A program made the translations under genes and the position numbers. The notes below the pieces were generated by a model, which was given only the letters and a program-made list of their open reading frames with translations, had not been told where the DNA came from and did not search any database. From the NCBI RefSeq assembly GCF_014199595.1, contig NZ_JACHNX010000007.1:62001-126000 (forward strand): 64,000 bases of DNA, given 5' to 3'. Origin of the DNA: Sphingomonas yabuuchiae (GTDB lineage Bacteria > Pseudomonadota > Alphaproteobacteria > Sphingomonadales > Sphingomonadaceae). Of the stretch, positions 19,051 to 27,267 are shown piece after piece; the stretch's first letter is position 1, and each line of letters opens with the position of its first letter.

Positions 19051-20460
19051 ATGCGGTTGGCAAAATGGCTCGGCGGGGTGGCGGCGGCACTGGCGATTCC
19101 CGGGGCGATGCTGCCCGGCATCGCGGCGGCGCAAGGGAGGCCCGATCAGAAGGCGTTCTTCGACCTGTACAAGCAGCTGGTCGAAACCAACACCAGCCTG
19201 TCGGTCGGCAGCTGCACCCAGGCCGCGGGCCAGATCGCCGACCGGCTGAAGGCGGCGGGCTACAAGGACGCCGACATCACCCTGTTCTCGGTGCCCGAAC
19301 ATCCCAAGGACGGCGGCATCGTCGCGGTCCTGCCCGGCACCGACAAGAAGCTGAAGCCGATGCTGCTGCTCGGCCATCTCGACGTGGTCGAGGCCAAGCG
19401 CGAGGATTGGACGCGCGATCCGTTCAAGCTGATCGAGGAGGACGGCTTCCTCTATGGACGCGGCACCGTCGACGACAAGGCGATGAGCGCGGTCTGGGCC
19501 GACACGCTGATCCGCCTGAAAAAGACCCCGCCCAAGCGCACGATCAAGATGGCGCTGACCTGTGGCGAGGAAACGACCTTCGCCTTCAACGGCGCGGAAT
19601 GGCTGGCCAAGAACAAGCCCGACCTGATCGCCGCCGAATTCGTCCTGAACGAGGGCGGCGGCGGGCGGCTCGATTCGGACGGCAAGCGCGAGTTGCTGGC
19701 GGTGCAGGTCGGCGAGAAAGCGGCGCAAAACTATACCTTCCTCGCCACCAATCCGGGCGGGCACAGTTCGCAGCCGACGCCGGAAAACGCGATCTACGAA
19801 CTCGCCGATGCGGTGAAGGCGGTGCAGGGTTATGAGTTTCCCATCCACCTGACCGACACCACACGCGCCTTCCTGACCGCGACCGCGCAGAAGGTCGGCG
19901 GCCAGCTTGGCGATGCGATCACCCGCCTGCTCGCCAATCCGGAGGACAAGGCAGCGGATGCGATCGTCAGCCAGGACAAGGCGCTGCACTCGACGCTGCG
20001 CACCACCTGCGTCGCGACGCTCCTCCAGGCGGGCCATGCCGAAAACGCCCTGCCCCAGCGCGCGACCGCCAATATCAACTGCCGCATCTTCCCCGGCGAG
20101 ACGGTCGACGGCACGCTGGCCCGGCTGAAGGAACTGGCAGGTCCCAAGGTCACCGTCACCGCCAACCAGCCGGTGCGCCCGACCGCGATTCCGCCCAAGC
20201 TGGACCCGAAGATCATCGGCCCGATGAAGACGCTGGCGGCCAAGCACTTCCCCGGCGTGCCGCTGGTCCCGATGATGTCCACCGGGGCGACCGACGGCAT
20301 CTTCTTCCAGACGATCGGCATTCCCGTTTACGGCGCGCCGGGCATCTTCATCGAGAAGGACATGTCGGGCATCCACGGCCTGAACGAGCGGATTCGGGTC
20401 AGCTCGCTCTATGACGGGCGGGATTATCTCTACGATCTGGTGAAGGCTTATGCATATTGA
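19051..20460 (+). CDS. Secreted M20/M25/M40 family metallopeptidase
   Basis: A 469-residue zinc hydrolase of the M20 superfamily, predicted to act in the periplasm. A signal peptide occupies about residues 1-28 (MRLAKWLGGVAAALAIPGAM then LPGIAAAQG). Metal and catalytic motifs are LLGHLDVV (H-x-D), GRGTVDDKA, CGEETT (the GEE catalytic motif) and, late, STGATDG and GIHGLNE. An internal dimerisation domain separates the two halves of the catalytic domain. The ATG at 19051 follows GAGGGGG. The substrate (a dipeptide, amino-acyl compound or other amide) cannot be inferred. A hairpin terminator follows the stop. Confidence 0.9.
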   Translation: MRLAKWLGGVAAALAIPGAMLPGIAAAQGRPDQKAFFDLYKQLVETNTSLSVGSCTQAAGQIADRLKAAGYKDADITLFSVPEHPKDGGIVAVLPGTDKKLKPMLLLGHLDVVEAKREDWTRDPFKLIEEDGFLYGRGTVDDKAMSAVWADTLIRLKKTPPKRTIKMALTCGEETTFAFNGAEWLAKNKPDLIAAEFVLNEGGGGRLDSDGKRELLAVQVGEKAAQNYTFLATNPGGHSSQPTPENAIYELADAVKAVQGYEFPIHLTDTTRAFLTATAQKVGGQLGDAITRLLANPEDKAADAIVSQDKALHSTLRTTCVATLLQAGHAENALPQRATANINCRIFPGETVDGTLARLKELAGPKVTVTANQPVRPTAIPPKLDPKIIGPMKTLAAKHFPGVPLVPMMSTGATDGIFFQTIGIPVYGAPGIFIEKDMSGIHGLNERIRVSSLYDGRDYLYDLVKAYAY

Positions 20461-20470
20461 GTGAAACCTC

Positions 20471-20500
20471 GCCGCCCGTGCCCGGCGGGCGGCGGCTTTT
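20471..20500 (+). terminator. Hairpin terminator after the M20 peptidase gene
   Basis: GCCGCCCG at 20471 pairs with CGGGCGGC at 20486, giving an 8-bp stem, followed by ggctttt. The T run is short, so strength is uncertain. It lies about 10 bases after the M20 stop codon. Confidence 0.6.
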
Positions 20501-20639
20501 CACATCGAGCCAGGGGGGATGCGTGTGCTCCCCATCCGAGAGTGCGACGGTTTGCACATCCGGGCAGGGTCGGCATGCCCATAGGCCTGTCTTCCCCCGC
20601 CCCTCGGATAGGGGAGAAGGGGTGGATCGCGCCGTGGCC

Positions 20640-21104
20640 CTAACCGGGCCGGGTCGTCGTCCAGCAGGGTTTCAGCATCGCGCGCGTCCGGTTCACCCAT
20701 TCGGCCAGCGGCGTGCCGGCATTCGAGTCGACCTCGACCGGAAACCCGATTTCCGAGCCGTAATGCGCCCGAAAGCGGACCTGATAGCCCACGCCGTCCA
20801 GGATCAAGTCCGCCGGGTCGCTGGGCAGTGACGGTCTCGGCATGGGGATGGATCGCAAATGGCGGACGGCTTCGGCCGCGCCGGGACATGTCCGGCTGTC
20901 GGCCCATGTGATGACGGTCGGCTTGCCGTGTCGCCGTAAGGTCATGCGCAGAATGCGGGGATCCGCCATGCTACTGGCCTCGTCGCGAAGAAACGCGACG
21001 GTTTCCGAACTATAGGCAAGTGACGGCTCATAGGTCATGTCCGCCCAGACATCATCGGGTAACGGCCCGGTGATGCTGGCTTGCAGGATCAATGCTGCGA
21101 TCAT
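20640..21104 (-). CDS. Hypothetical protein with possible short signal sequence
   Basis: A 154-residue protein I do not recognise. It opens with a short hydrophobic stretch (MIAALILQASITGPLPDDVW) that may be a weak signal peptide. The rest is hydrophilic, with two cysteines (in ADSRTCPGAAEAV and MLKPCWT). The middle region, MADPRILRMTLRRHGKPTVITWADSRTC, has alternating strands. The ATG follows GGGAGA by 6 bases, which supports the start. It is divergent from the small secreted-protein gene at 21250. Function unknown. Confidence 0.6.
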   Translation of the reverse strand: MIAALILQASITGPLPDDVWADMTYEPSLAYSSETVAFLRDEASSMADPRILRMTLRRHGKPTVITWADSRTCPGAAEAVRHLRSIPMPRPSLPSDPADLILDGVGYQVRFRAHYGSEIGFPVEVDSNAGTPLAEWVNRTRAMLKPCWTTTRPG

Positions 21105-21249
21105 CTCGGCTCTCCCGTTCCTTCAACCGCTGGGGCGTCGCGCCCGTCGCAAGCTGCCAATTGGCTGAACGCCGCCGCCATGCTTCGTTCAGATCAAATG
21201 CCTCAATATCCGCAACATACGGGAGCGAATACGTTTCGAGGAACTGGCA

Positions 21250-21576
21250 ATGAAGATGCTCAAGACCGGATTGCTGGTGGCCCTGGCCGGTGGGGCGATT
21301 CTGACGGCCACCGCCGCCGGCGCGCAGGACTGGCGTTATGACGGCTATGCCACGCAGCAGGCGCATCAGGATGCCCAGTATCGCGCCTATCAGGCGGGCC
21401 GGGACCAGCGCGCGGCCGACGAAGCCGCTTATTATGGCGATTACCGCGCCGCCAACGCCTATGCGCATGATGCCTCGATCCGCCGGTCGGAGGCCAAACA
21501 GGCCGCCCGCTTCGCGCATGAGGCGAAGAAGGCGCAATATTGGGATTCGTGGCGGCATCACGGCTGGGGCTGGTAA
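21250..21576 (+). CDS. Small secreted Ala/Tyr/Gln-rich hypothetical protein
   Basis: A 108-residue protein with a clear signal peptide (MKMLKTGLLVALAGGAILTA then TAAGAQ, cleavage near 25). The mature part is rich in tyrosine, glutamine, alanine and arginine and is predicted to be helical (QQAHQDAQYRAYQAGRDQRAADEAAYYGDY), ending in the aromatic HHGWGW. GAGGAA precedes the ATG. A perfect terminator follows, so it is probably monocistronic. No known domain was recognised; a periplasmic or surface location is inferred. Confidence 0.7.
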   Translation: MKMLKTGLLVALAGGAILTATAAGAQDWRYDGYATQQAHQDAQYRAYQAGRDQRAADEAAYYGDYRAANAYAHDASIRRSEAKQAARFAHEAKKAQYWDSWRHHGWGW

Positions 21577-21600
21577 GCCCCGCCACAGACGCGCAACGGA

Positions 21601-21637
21601 AAAGGGGCCGACGCTGGGTTAGCGTCGGCCCCTTTTT
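21601..21637 (+). terminator. Strong intrinsic terminator
   Basis: AAAGGGGCCGACGCT (21601-21615) pairs perfectly with AGCGTCGGCCCCTTT (21621-21635) around a 5-base loop, followed by T residues. It lies 24 bases after the small secreted-protein gene and is convergent to rpoZ, so it may serve both genes. Confidence 0.85.
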
Positions 21638-21686
21638 CCTGTGCGATACACTCGGCGATCACGCCAAGAGATCGGCCCACAGCCGA

Positions 21687-22031
21687 TCAGCCGTCGTAAT
21701 CGGCACCCAGATTCTGGTTGCGCGGCGGAGCGGCGGCGGTCAGGCGCAGTGCCTCGGCCGAGGCCTGCAGGCTGCCGACGTCATCCGCCTCGTCCTCGTC
21801 GTCGATCTGGACGCGCTGCAGGCTGTTGACCACGGCTTCTTCCAGATGGGTCGGACGAACCGTTTCCTCTGCGATCTCGCGCAGCGCGACGACCGGGTTT
21901 TTGTCGCGATCGCGGTCGACGGTCAGATCCGCCCCGCCCGAAATCTGACGGGCCCGCTGCGCCGCGAACAGCACCAGATCGAAACGGTTGGGAATCTTGT
22001 CGACGCAATCTTCGACGGTGACGCGCGCCAT
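21687..22031 (-). CDS. rpoZ: RNA polymerase omega subunit
   Basis: A 114-residue protein that helps assemble and stabilise RNA polymerase by holding the beta' subunit. The N-terminal RpoZ domain is plain: [30 protein letters not shown], then [12 protein letters not shown] variable acidic C-terminal tail follows ([13 protein letters not shown]). The ATG at 22031 follows GAAGGA by 6 bases. In many alphaproteobacteria rpoZ adjoins spoT; here the downstream neighbour is convergent and the upstream neighbour is a PLD gene on the other strand. Confidence 0.95.
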   Translation of the reverse strand: MARVTVEDCVDKIPNRFDLVLFAAQRARQISGGADLTVDRDRDKNPVVALREIAEETVRPTHLEEAVVNSLQRVQIDDEDEADDVGSLQASAEALRLTAAAPPRNQNLGADYDG

Positions 22032-22178
22032 GCGTGTGTCCTTCGCAAATAATGCTGGGATGAAAGCGTGCCGCCTAGCAGCAAAGGCCGCCCAAGTCAA
22101 AAGCCTTGGGCTTGCAACACCCCTGCCCCCTGGATCGTTACGTTTTCGACAGGATCACCTACCCCAAGGAGCCGCGCC

Positions 22179-23366
22179 ATTTCCGCCCCCCATCCGCCCG
22201 AGCAGCCCGGTTTCCAGGTCGATGGGCAGCGGCTGACCCTGCTCGACACAGGGCCACGGCGACTGGAGGCGGTGCTGGCGCTGATCGACGGGGCGCAGGT
22301 CTCGTTGCGCATCCTCTATTATATCTATGCCGATGACGAAACCGGGCGGCGGGTCCGCGACGCGATGATCGCGGCAGCCCGGCGCGGCGTCTCGGTGTCG
22401 GTGATCGTCGACGGCTTCGGGGCGGGCGCGGACGAGGCGTTCTTCCGCCCCCTGGTCGAGACGGGTGCGCGGCTGTCGCGGTTCGAGCCGCGCTTCGGCC
22501 GCCGCTATCTGTTGCGCAACCACCAGAAGCTGGCGCTGGCGGATGCAGAGGGGCCCTCCCCCTCGATCATCATCGGCGGCTTCAATATTGAGGATGATTA
22601 TTTCGGCACCCCCGCCGACCAGAGCTGGCGCGATCTGGGCCTGTTGGTCGAGGGTTCGGCGGCGGCGCGGATGGCGGGATATTTCGATGCGCTGTTCGCC
22701 TGGACGGAAGATCCCAAGGGGCGCCTTCGCGACCTGAACAAGGCGCTGGCGCATTGGAGCGAGTCGAAGGGCAGATTGCGCTGGTTGATCGGCGGGCCGA
22801 CCCGGCGGCTGTCGCCCTGGGCGCGAACCGTGCGCGACGATATGCGGCGGGGACGACGCATCGACGTGATCGCCGCCTATTTCACCCCCAGCCCCACCAT
22901 GCTCCGCCGCCTCGACCGGGCGGGGCGGCGCGAGGCCGAGGTGCGGATCGTGACGGCGGGCAAGTCCGACAACGAGGCGACGATCGCCGCCGCGCGCTTC
23001 ACCTATGCGGGCCTGCTGCGCAAGGGCGTGCGGATCTTCGAATATCAACTGACCAAGCTGCACACCAAATTATACGTGATCGACGATGCGGTGCATGTCG
23101 GCTCGGCCAATTTCGACATGCGCAGCCTGTTCGTGAATCTGGAGCTGATGCTCAGGGTGGAGGACGCCGCCTTCGCAGCCCATGTCCGCGCCTATATCGA
23201 CGGAGAGGTCGCGCGGTCGGAGGCGATTACCCCCGACTGGTACAAGCGGAATACGGGCTGGTTCCAGCGGCTGCGCCAGTTCGCGGCATATCTGCTGATC
23301 GCGGTGATCGACCCGTCGGTATCGCGGGGGCTGAACTTCGGGATCGAGGCGCCGGACGGGGATTAA
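22179..23366 (+). CDS. Cardiolipin synthase-like phospholipase D family protein
   Basis: A protein of about 395 residues with two PLD catalytic motifs: RNHQKLALADAEGPS then GGFNIEDD, and KLHTKLYVIDDAVHVGSANFD (both H-x-K). It would join phosphatidylglycerol-type lipids to make cardiolipin at the inner membrane, or a related phosphodiesterase reaction. There is no N-terminal membrane span, unlike classical ClsA. No ATG, GTG or TTG lies at the domain edge. The best ribosome site (AAGGAG, 22166-22171) sits 7 bases before an ATT at 22179, giving SAPHPPEQPGFQVDGQRLTL; the alternative GTG at 22068 has no ribosome site. Confidence 0.85.
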   Translation: MSAPHPPEQPGFQVDGQRLTLLDTGPRRLEAVLALIDGAQVSLRILYYIYADDETGRRVRDAMIAAARRGVSVSVIVDGFGAGADEAFFRPLVETGARLSRFEPRFGRRYLLRNHQKLALADAEGPSPSIIIGGFNIEDDYFGTPADQSWRDLGLLVEGSAAARMAGYFDALFAWTEDPKGRLRDLNKALAHWSESKGRLRWLIGGPTRRLSPWARTVRDDMRRGRRIDVIAAYFTPSPTMLRRLDRAGRREAEVRIVTAGKSDNEATIAAARFTYAGLLRKGVRIFEYQLTKLHTKLYVIDDAVHVGSANFDMRSLFVNLELMLRVEDAAFAAHVRAYIDGEVARSEAITPDWYKRNTGWFQRLRQFAAYLLIAVIDPSVSRGLNFGIEAPDGD

Positions 23367-23369
23367 ATT

Positions 23370-23488
23370 CCTCCCCTGTAAGGGGAAGTGGCAGGCCGTC
23401 AGGCCTGACGGAGGGGTGTCCCGCTATCGAGAGGGCGACACCCCTCCACCAGCTTCGCTGGTTACCCTCCCCTTACATGGGAGGAATG
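23370..23488. repeat. Family A repeat, full copy
   Basis: It starts ttcctcccctgtaaggggaa, contains cctgacggaggggtgtcccg, and mirrors it with gcgacacccctccaccagct, ending ctccccttacatgggaggaa. It lies between the convergent PLD and methyltransferase genes. Confidence 0.8.
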
Positions 23489-23492
23489 GGTG

Positions 23493-24107
23493 TCAGTCCT
23501 TCCAGGCCCAGTAGAGCTGCGCCGGGGGCACGTTCCACCATTCCATGTCGTGGTCGATGTTCGACCAGTGCGGGACCAGGAAGTCCTTCACCTTGGGGCT
23601 GAACTGATAGACCAGGAACGCGCCGCCGGGGCGCAGCACGTCATGCGTGCCTTGCGCGATCGCCGGACCGACGCCGGGCGGCAGGGTCGAGAAGGGCAGG
23701 CCCGACAGGACATAATCGGCATGGTCGAAGCCATGATCGCGCACGATCTTCTGCACGTCCGCCGCCGACCCGTTCACCGCCTTGAAGCGGGAATCGATGA
23801 TCGTGTGGCGCAGATAGTCGCAGAAATCGGCATTGGTATCGATCGCGATCAACGTCGCGTCGGGCGCCATGCGCTCCAGCACCGGGCGACAGAAGGTGCC
23901 GACGCCGGGGCCATATTCGACGAACAATTTGGTGTTGGCCCAATCGACGGGGGCCAGCATCTTGCGGATCAGCTTGCCCGACGACGGAATGATCGAGCCC
24001 ACCATCACCGGATGCTTCAGGAACTGCTGAAAGAACATCTGGCCGGGCGACGGATAACCCGTGGCATCGGTGCGGGACTTGCGCGCGGCGGTGGTCGAGC
24101 TGGGCAT
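23493..24107 (-). CDS. PmtA-like class I SAM-dependent methyltransferase
   Basis: A 204-residue methyltransferase resembling the rhizobial/Rhodobacter phospholipid N-methyltransferase PmtA, which methylates phosphatidylethanolamine toward phosphatidylcholine. The N-terminal FFQQFLKHPVMVGSIIPSSGKLIRKM is characteristic. SAM motif I reads VEYGPGVGTF, an acidic residue follows in LIAIDTN, and a later GLPFSTLP replaces the usual NPP-type motif. The ATG at 24107 is preceded by AGGA. It is opposite in strand to, and next to, a PLD-type lipid gene, which fits a lipid role. True substrate unproven. Confidence 0.8.
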   Translation of the reverse strand: MPSSTTAARKSRTDATGYPSPGQMFFQQFLKHPVMVGSIIPSSGKLIRKMLAPVDWANTKLFVEYGPGVGTFCRPVLERMAPDATLIAIDTNADFCDYLRHTIIDSRFKAVNGSAADVQKIVRDHGFDHADYVLSGLPFSTLPPGVGPAIAQGTHDVLRPGGAFLVYQFSPKVKDFLVPHWSNIDHDMEWWNVPPAQLYWAWKD

Positions 24108-24255
24108 CGAGTTCCTGTCGTTCGTGATCCCCGCGTAAGGGACGCGCGAGGGAAACCCCCTCGTCGCACAGGTGCCGAACGACTTTCAAGCTATTGGGTT
24201 GCGCGGGCTCGGTGCATTCCGTCGCAAAGCGGACTCGATCGACGGGGAATTTGGC

Positions 24256-24576
24256 ATGGACCGGACAGGGCAGATCGCGGTGATTTTCGTGTCGACGCGG
24301 ACGGAGAGCGATGCGGCGGGCTATGCCGCGGCGGCGGAGGTGATGGATCGGCTGGCCGCCGGGCAACCGGGTTATCGTGGCGTCGACAGTGCGCGCGGGG
24401 CGGATGGGATCGGGATCACCGTCAGTTGGTGGGCAGACGAAGCCAGCGCTTTGGCATGGCGGGCGCATCCGGACCATGCCGCGATCCGGGACCGAGGGCG
24501 GGCGGAATGGTATTCGCAGTATGAGGTGGCCGTGGCGCGGGTTGGGCGGAGTTATGAGTGGGGCGATAATTCCTAA
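24256..24576 (+). CDS. Antibiotic biosynthesis monooxygenase (ABM) domain protein
   Basis: A 106-residue dimeric alpha/beta-barrel family protein. The pattern is IAVIFVSTRTESDAAGYAAAAEVM, then a turn with GYRGVDSARGADGIGITVSWWADEASALAWRAHPDHAAIRDRGRAEWYSQYEVAVARV. The W-x-H-x-H-x3-R segment is usual in this family of heme-degrading or quinone monooxygenase-like proteins. I chose the ATG at 24256 because it begins the domain; the frame stays open upstream to 24172. Function not assignable beyond the fold. Confidence 0.8.
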   Translation: MDRTGQIAVIFVSTRTESDAAGYAAAAEVMDRLAAGQPGYRGVDSARGADGIGITVSWWADEASALAWRAHPDHAAIRDRGRAEWYSQYEVAVARVGRSYEWGDNS

Positions 24577-24591
24577 CCGTCGACCTTGCCG

Positions 24592-24712
24592 CTCCCCTCC
24601 CGTAAACGGGAGGAGATGGGGGAGGGAAAGGGGTCTCATCGAGACCATCGCTTGTGGCACAGCCCCCACCCCAAACCCCTCCCCCCTGCCGGGAGGAGGG
24701 GCTTAAGCTTCT
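24592..24712. repeat. Family B palindrome copy
   Basis: gctcccctcccgtaaacggg and ctccccccctgccgggaggag-type arms enclose gatgggggagggaaaggggt and its mirror cacagcccccaccccaaacc. It lies between the convergent ABM and cdc48 genes. Confidence 0.75.
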
Positions 24713-24713
24713 G

Positions 24714-27005
24714 CTAAGGCTGCTTGTCTCCTCGCGGCGTCAGCATGCCCGGCGCGATGAAGCCGATCGGCTGAATCGCCGCCGCCTCCTGCTTCAGCTT
24801 GGCGGCGATCTGTTCGTAATCCCGCTCCATTTCCGGGGTCACGCTTGCCCGCGCCTCGGTCAGCGCCTCGTCGAAGGCCGCCATATCGACCTGAGTCGCG
24901 CCCAGCGACTTGCGCAGCGCGATCAGGCCCGCCCGGCGCACCACGTCGCCCAGATCGGCACCGGTGAACCGATCGGTCCGCGCCGCCACATCGTCCAGGT
25001 CGACATCCTCAGCCAACGGCATCTTGGCCGTCTGGATGCCCAGGATACGCCGCCGCCCCGCCTTGTCGGGCACGCCGACATAGATGAGTTCATCGAACCG
25101 GCCGGGGCGAAGCAGCGCCGGGTCGACCAGATTGGGCCGATTGGTCGCGCCGATGACGACGACCGACTGCAACTCCTCCAGCCCGTCCATCTCGGCCAGG
25201 ATCGTGTTGACCACCCGCTCGGTCACCTGCGGCTCGCCCAGCCCGCCGCCACGCGCCGGGACCAGCGAATCCAGTTCGTCGATGAAGATCACGGTCGGCG
25301 CCACCTGCCGCGCGCGCGCGAACAGCCGGGTGATCTGCTGCTCGCTCTCGCCATACCATTTGGACAGAAGGTCACTCGACTTGGTGGCGATGAAATTGGC
25401 CTGCGCCTCGCGCGCGACCGCTTTCGCCAACAGCGTCTTGCCGGTGCCTGGCGGACCATAGAGCAGGAAACCCTTGGCGGGCCGGATGCCCAGGCGCCGA
25501 AACGCATCCGGGTCCTTGAGCGGCAGTTCGACGCCTTCCTTCAGCTTCATCTGCGCGGTGTCGAGGCCGCCGACATCCTCCCAGCGCACGGTCGGCGCCT
25601 GCACCATCACCTCGCGCATCGCCGAGGGCTGGACGCGCTTCAGCGCCTCCAGGAAATCCTCGCGCGTCACCGATAGCGTGTCGAGCACCTCGGCCGGGAT
25701 CGTCCGCTCTTCCAGGTTCAGGCGCGGCATGATCCGCCGCACCGCCTCGATCGCCGCCTCGCGAGTCAGCGCGGCCAGATCGGCGCCGACAAAGCCGAAG
25801 GTGGTGCGCGCCAGCTCGTTCAGATCGACCTTGTCGCCCAGCGGCATGCCGCGCGTATGGATGCCCAGGATCTCGCGCCGCCCGCGTTCGTCGGGCACGC
25901 CGACCACGATCTCGCGGTCGAACCGACCCGGCCGCCGCAGCGCCTCGTCGATCGCTTCGGGCCGGTTGGTCGCGGCGATGATGACCAGATTCGCGCGCGC
26001 TTCCAGCCCATCCATCAGCGTCAGCAGCTGTGCAACGAGCCGCTTCTCCGCCTCACCCTGCACCCGGTCGCGCTTGGGGGCGATCGAGTCGATTTCGTCG
26101 ATGAAGACGATCGAGGGGGCGGATTTGGTCGCCTCCTCGAAAATCTCGCGCAGCCGCTGCTCCGACTCGCCATAGGCCGAGCCCATGATCTCGGGACCGT
26201 TGATCAGGAAGAACTGGGCATCCGACTCATTGGCGACGGCACGGGCCAGCCGCGTCTTGCCGGTGCCGGGCGGCCCGTGAAGCAGCACTCCCTTGGGCGG
26301 CTCGACGCCCAGCCGCTCGAACAATTCGGGATAGCGCAAGGGAAGCTCGACCATCTCGCGCAGCTGGTCGATGGTCGAGGCCATGCCGCCGATATCGTCA
26401 TAGGTGACGTCGGCGCGCCTCGCCTCGCGCGGCTCCTCATATTCGGGACGCAGCTCGACCTCGGTATTCTCGTCGATATGGACGACCCCCTTGGGGCTGG
26501 CCGCGACGACCGCGAGGCGGATTTCCTGGAGCGCATAGGCGGGCGCGTTCATGAACTGCGCGACGCCCGGCGGCATGTTGGTGACCCGCTGCTGCCCCGC
26601 CGTGGCGACCACATCGCCCTGGCAGAGCGGCCGGTTGAAGAAGGTCCGCTTCAATGCCTGGGCCGAGCCCTGAAGCCGCAGATTCTGTTGCGCAGGGGCA
26701 AAGACGACACGGGTCGCAGGCTTCGATTCGACCTTACGCACCTCGACGAAATCGCCCGAGCCGACGCCCGCATTGGCGCGCTGCAATCCGTCGATGCGGA
26801 CGAGGTCCAGCCCTTCATCCTCGGGATAGGGGGCGACCGCGCGCGCCGGGGTGGCCTGCTTGCCGACGATCTCGACCACATCGCCCTCGGTAATGCCCAG
26901 CGCCGCCATCAGGCTGCGCGGAACATGGGCGAGGCCCCGGCCCGAATCCTCGGGGCGGCTATTGGCCACCTGTATCTTGCGGGTCGGCGCGTCGCTGTCG
27001 GCCAT
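24714..27005 (-). CDS. CDC48/VCP-type double AAA+ ATPase
   Basis: A 763-residue homologue of archaeal VAT and eukaryotic p97/Cdc48. The N-terminal double-psi-barrel-like part (about 1-190) is followed by two AAA+ modules. D1 has GPPGTGKT near residue 245 and FIDEID. D2 has GPPGTGKT near 517 and FIDELDS. Both keep arginine-finger-type RRPGRFDRE/LRPGRFDE regions. It should form a hexamer that unfolds protein substrates. The ATG at 27005 follows AAGGGA. No canonical proteasome HbYX tail is seen (it ends MLTPRGDKQP). The regulator gene alongside is divergent, 262 bases away. Confidence 0.93.
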   Translation of the reverse strand: MADSDAPTRKIQVANSRPEDSGRGLAHVPRSLMAALGITEGDVVEIVGKQATPARAVAPYPEDEGLDLVRIDGLQRANAGVGSGDFVEVRKVESKPATRVVFAPAQQNLRLQGSAQALKRTFFNRPLCQGDVVATAGQQRVTNMPPGVAQFMNAPAYALQEIRLAVVAASPKGVVHIDENTEVELRPEYEEPREARRADVTYDDIGGMASTIDQLREMVELPLRYPELFERLGVEPPKGVLLHGPPGTGKTRLARAVANESDAQFFLINGPEIMGSAYGESEQRLREIFEEATKSAPSIVFIDEIDSIAPKRDRVQGEAEKRLVAQLLTLMDGLEARANLVIIAATNRPEAIDEALRRPGRFDREIVVGVPDERGRREILGIHTRGMPLGDKVDLNELARTTFGFVGADLAALTREAAIEAVRRIMPRLNLEERTIPAEVLDTLSVTREDFLEALKRVQPSAMREVMVQAPTVRWEDVGGLDTAQMKLKEGVELPLKDPDAFRRLGIRPAKGFLLYGPPGTGKTLLAKAVAREAQANFIATKSSDLLSKWYGESEQQITRLFARARQVAPTVIFIDELDSLVPARGGGLGEPQVTERVVNTILAEMDGLEELQSVVVIGATNRPNLVDPALLRPGRFDELIYVGVPDKAGRRRILGIQTAKMPLAEDVDLDDVAARTDRFTGADLGDVVRRAGLIALRKSLGATQVDMAAFDEALTEARASVTPEMERDYEQIAAKLKQEAAAIQPIGFIAPGMLTPRGDKQP

Positions 27006-27189
27006 GATCGTCCCTTGGCAAAGTGTCTGAAACACGAAAGCGCGGGACGTGGGGGCGGGTTCCGGCTCGCAAAAGGGCGGACGGCCGAGCCGAGGCAAAA
27101 AAAAGGGCCGATCGAAACGACCAGCCCGTGAAAGTTTTTAGGAGAGGATGCCTGAAAGGCCCGTTCCTTTTGCGGTGCGACACGTTATG

Positions 27190-27217
27190 TTGCAAGTGCG
27201 AAAAGCTTGGTTATGAT
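27190..27217 (+). promoter_or_regulatory. Putative sigma-70-type promoter for the LysR gene
   Basis: TTGCAA (27190-27195) and TATGAT (27212-27217) are separated by 16 bases, a good match to the -35/-10 pattern. They lie about 50 bases upstream of the LysR start codon. The LysR-type box at 27216-27232 overlaps the -10 end. Confidence 0.5.
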
Positions 27218-27232
27218 TGCAGTTTGTGCAAT
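27216..27232. promoter_or_regulatory. LysR-type operator (perfect inverted repeat)
   Basis: ATTGCA-GTTTG-TGCAAT is a perfect 6-bp inverted repeat around 5 bases and contains the T-N11-A pattern bound by LysR regulators. It lies in the 262-base divergent gap between cdc48 and the LysR gene, overlapping the putative -10 of the latter. This suggests autoregulation and possibly control of cdc48. Confidence 0.55.
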
Positions 27233-27267
27233 CCTCTGCCCAATAGGTCAACGAGTACAGGTACGCC

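Noticed and set aside
27060..27115. Terminator after the A-run at 27097-27105
   Set aside because: The preceding ccgagccgagg stretch does not form a credible stem for a terminator on either strand and lies in a promoter region.
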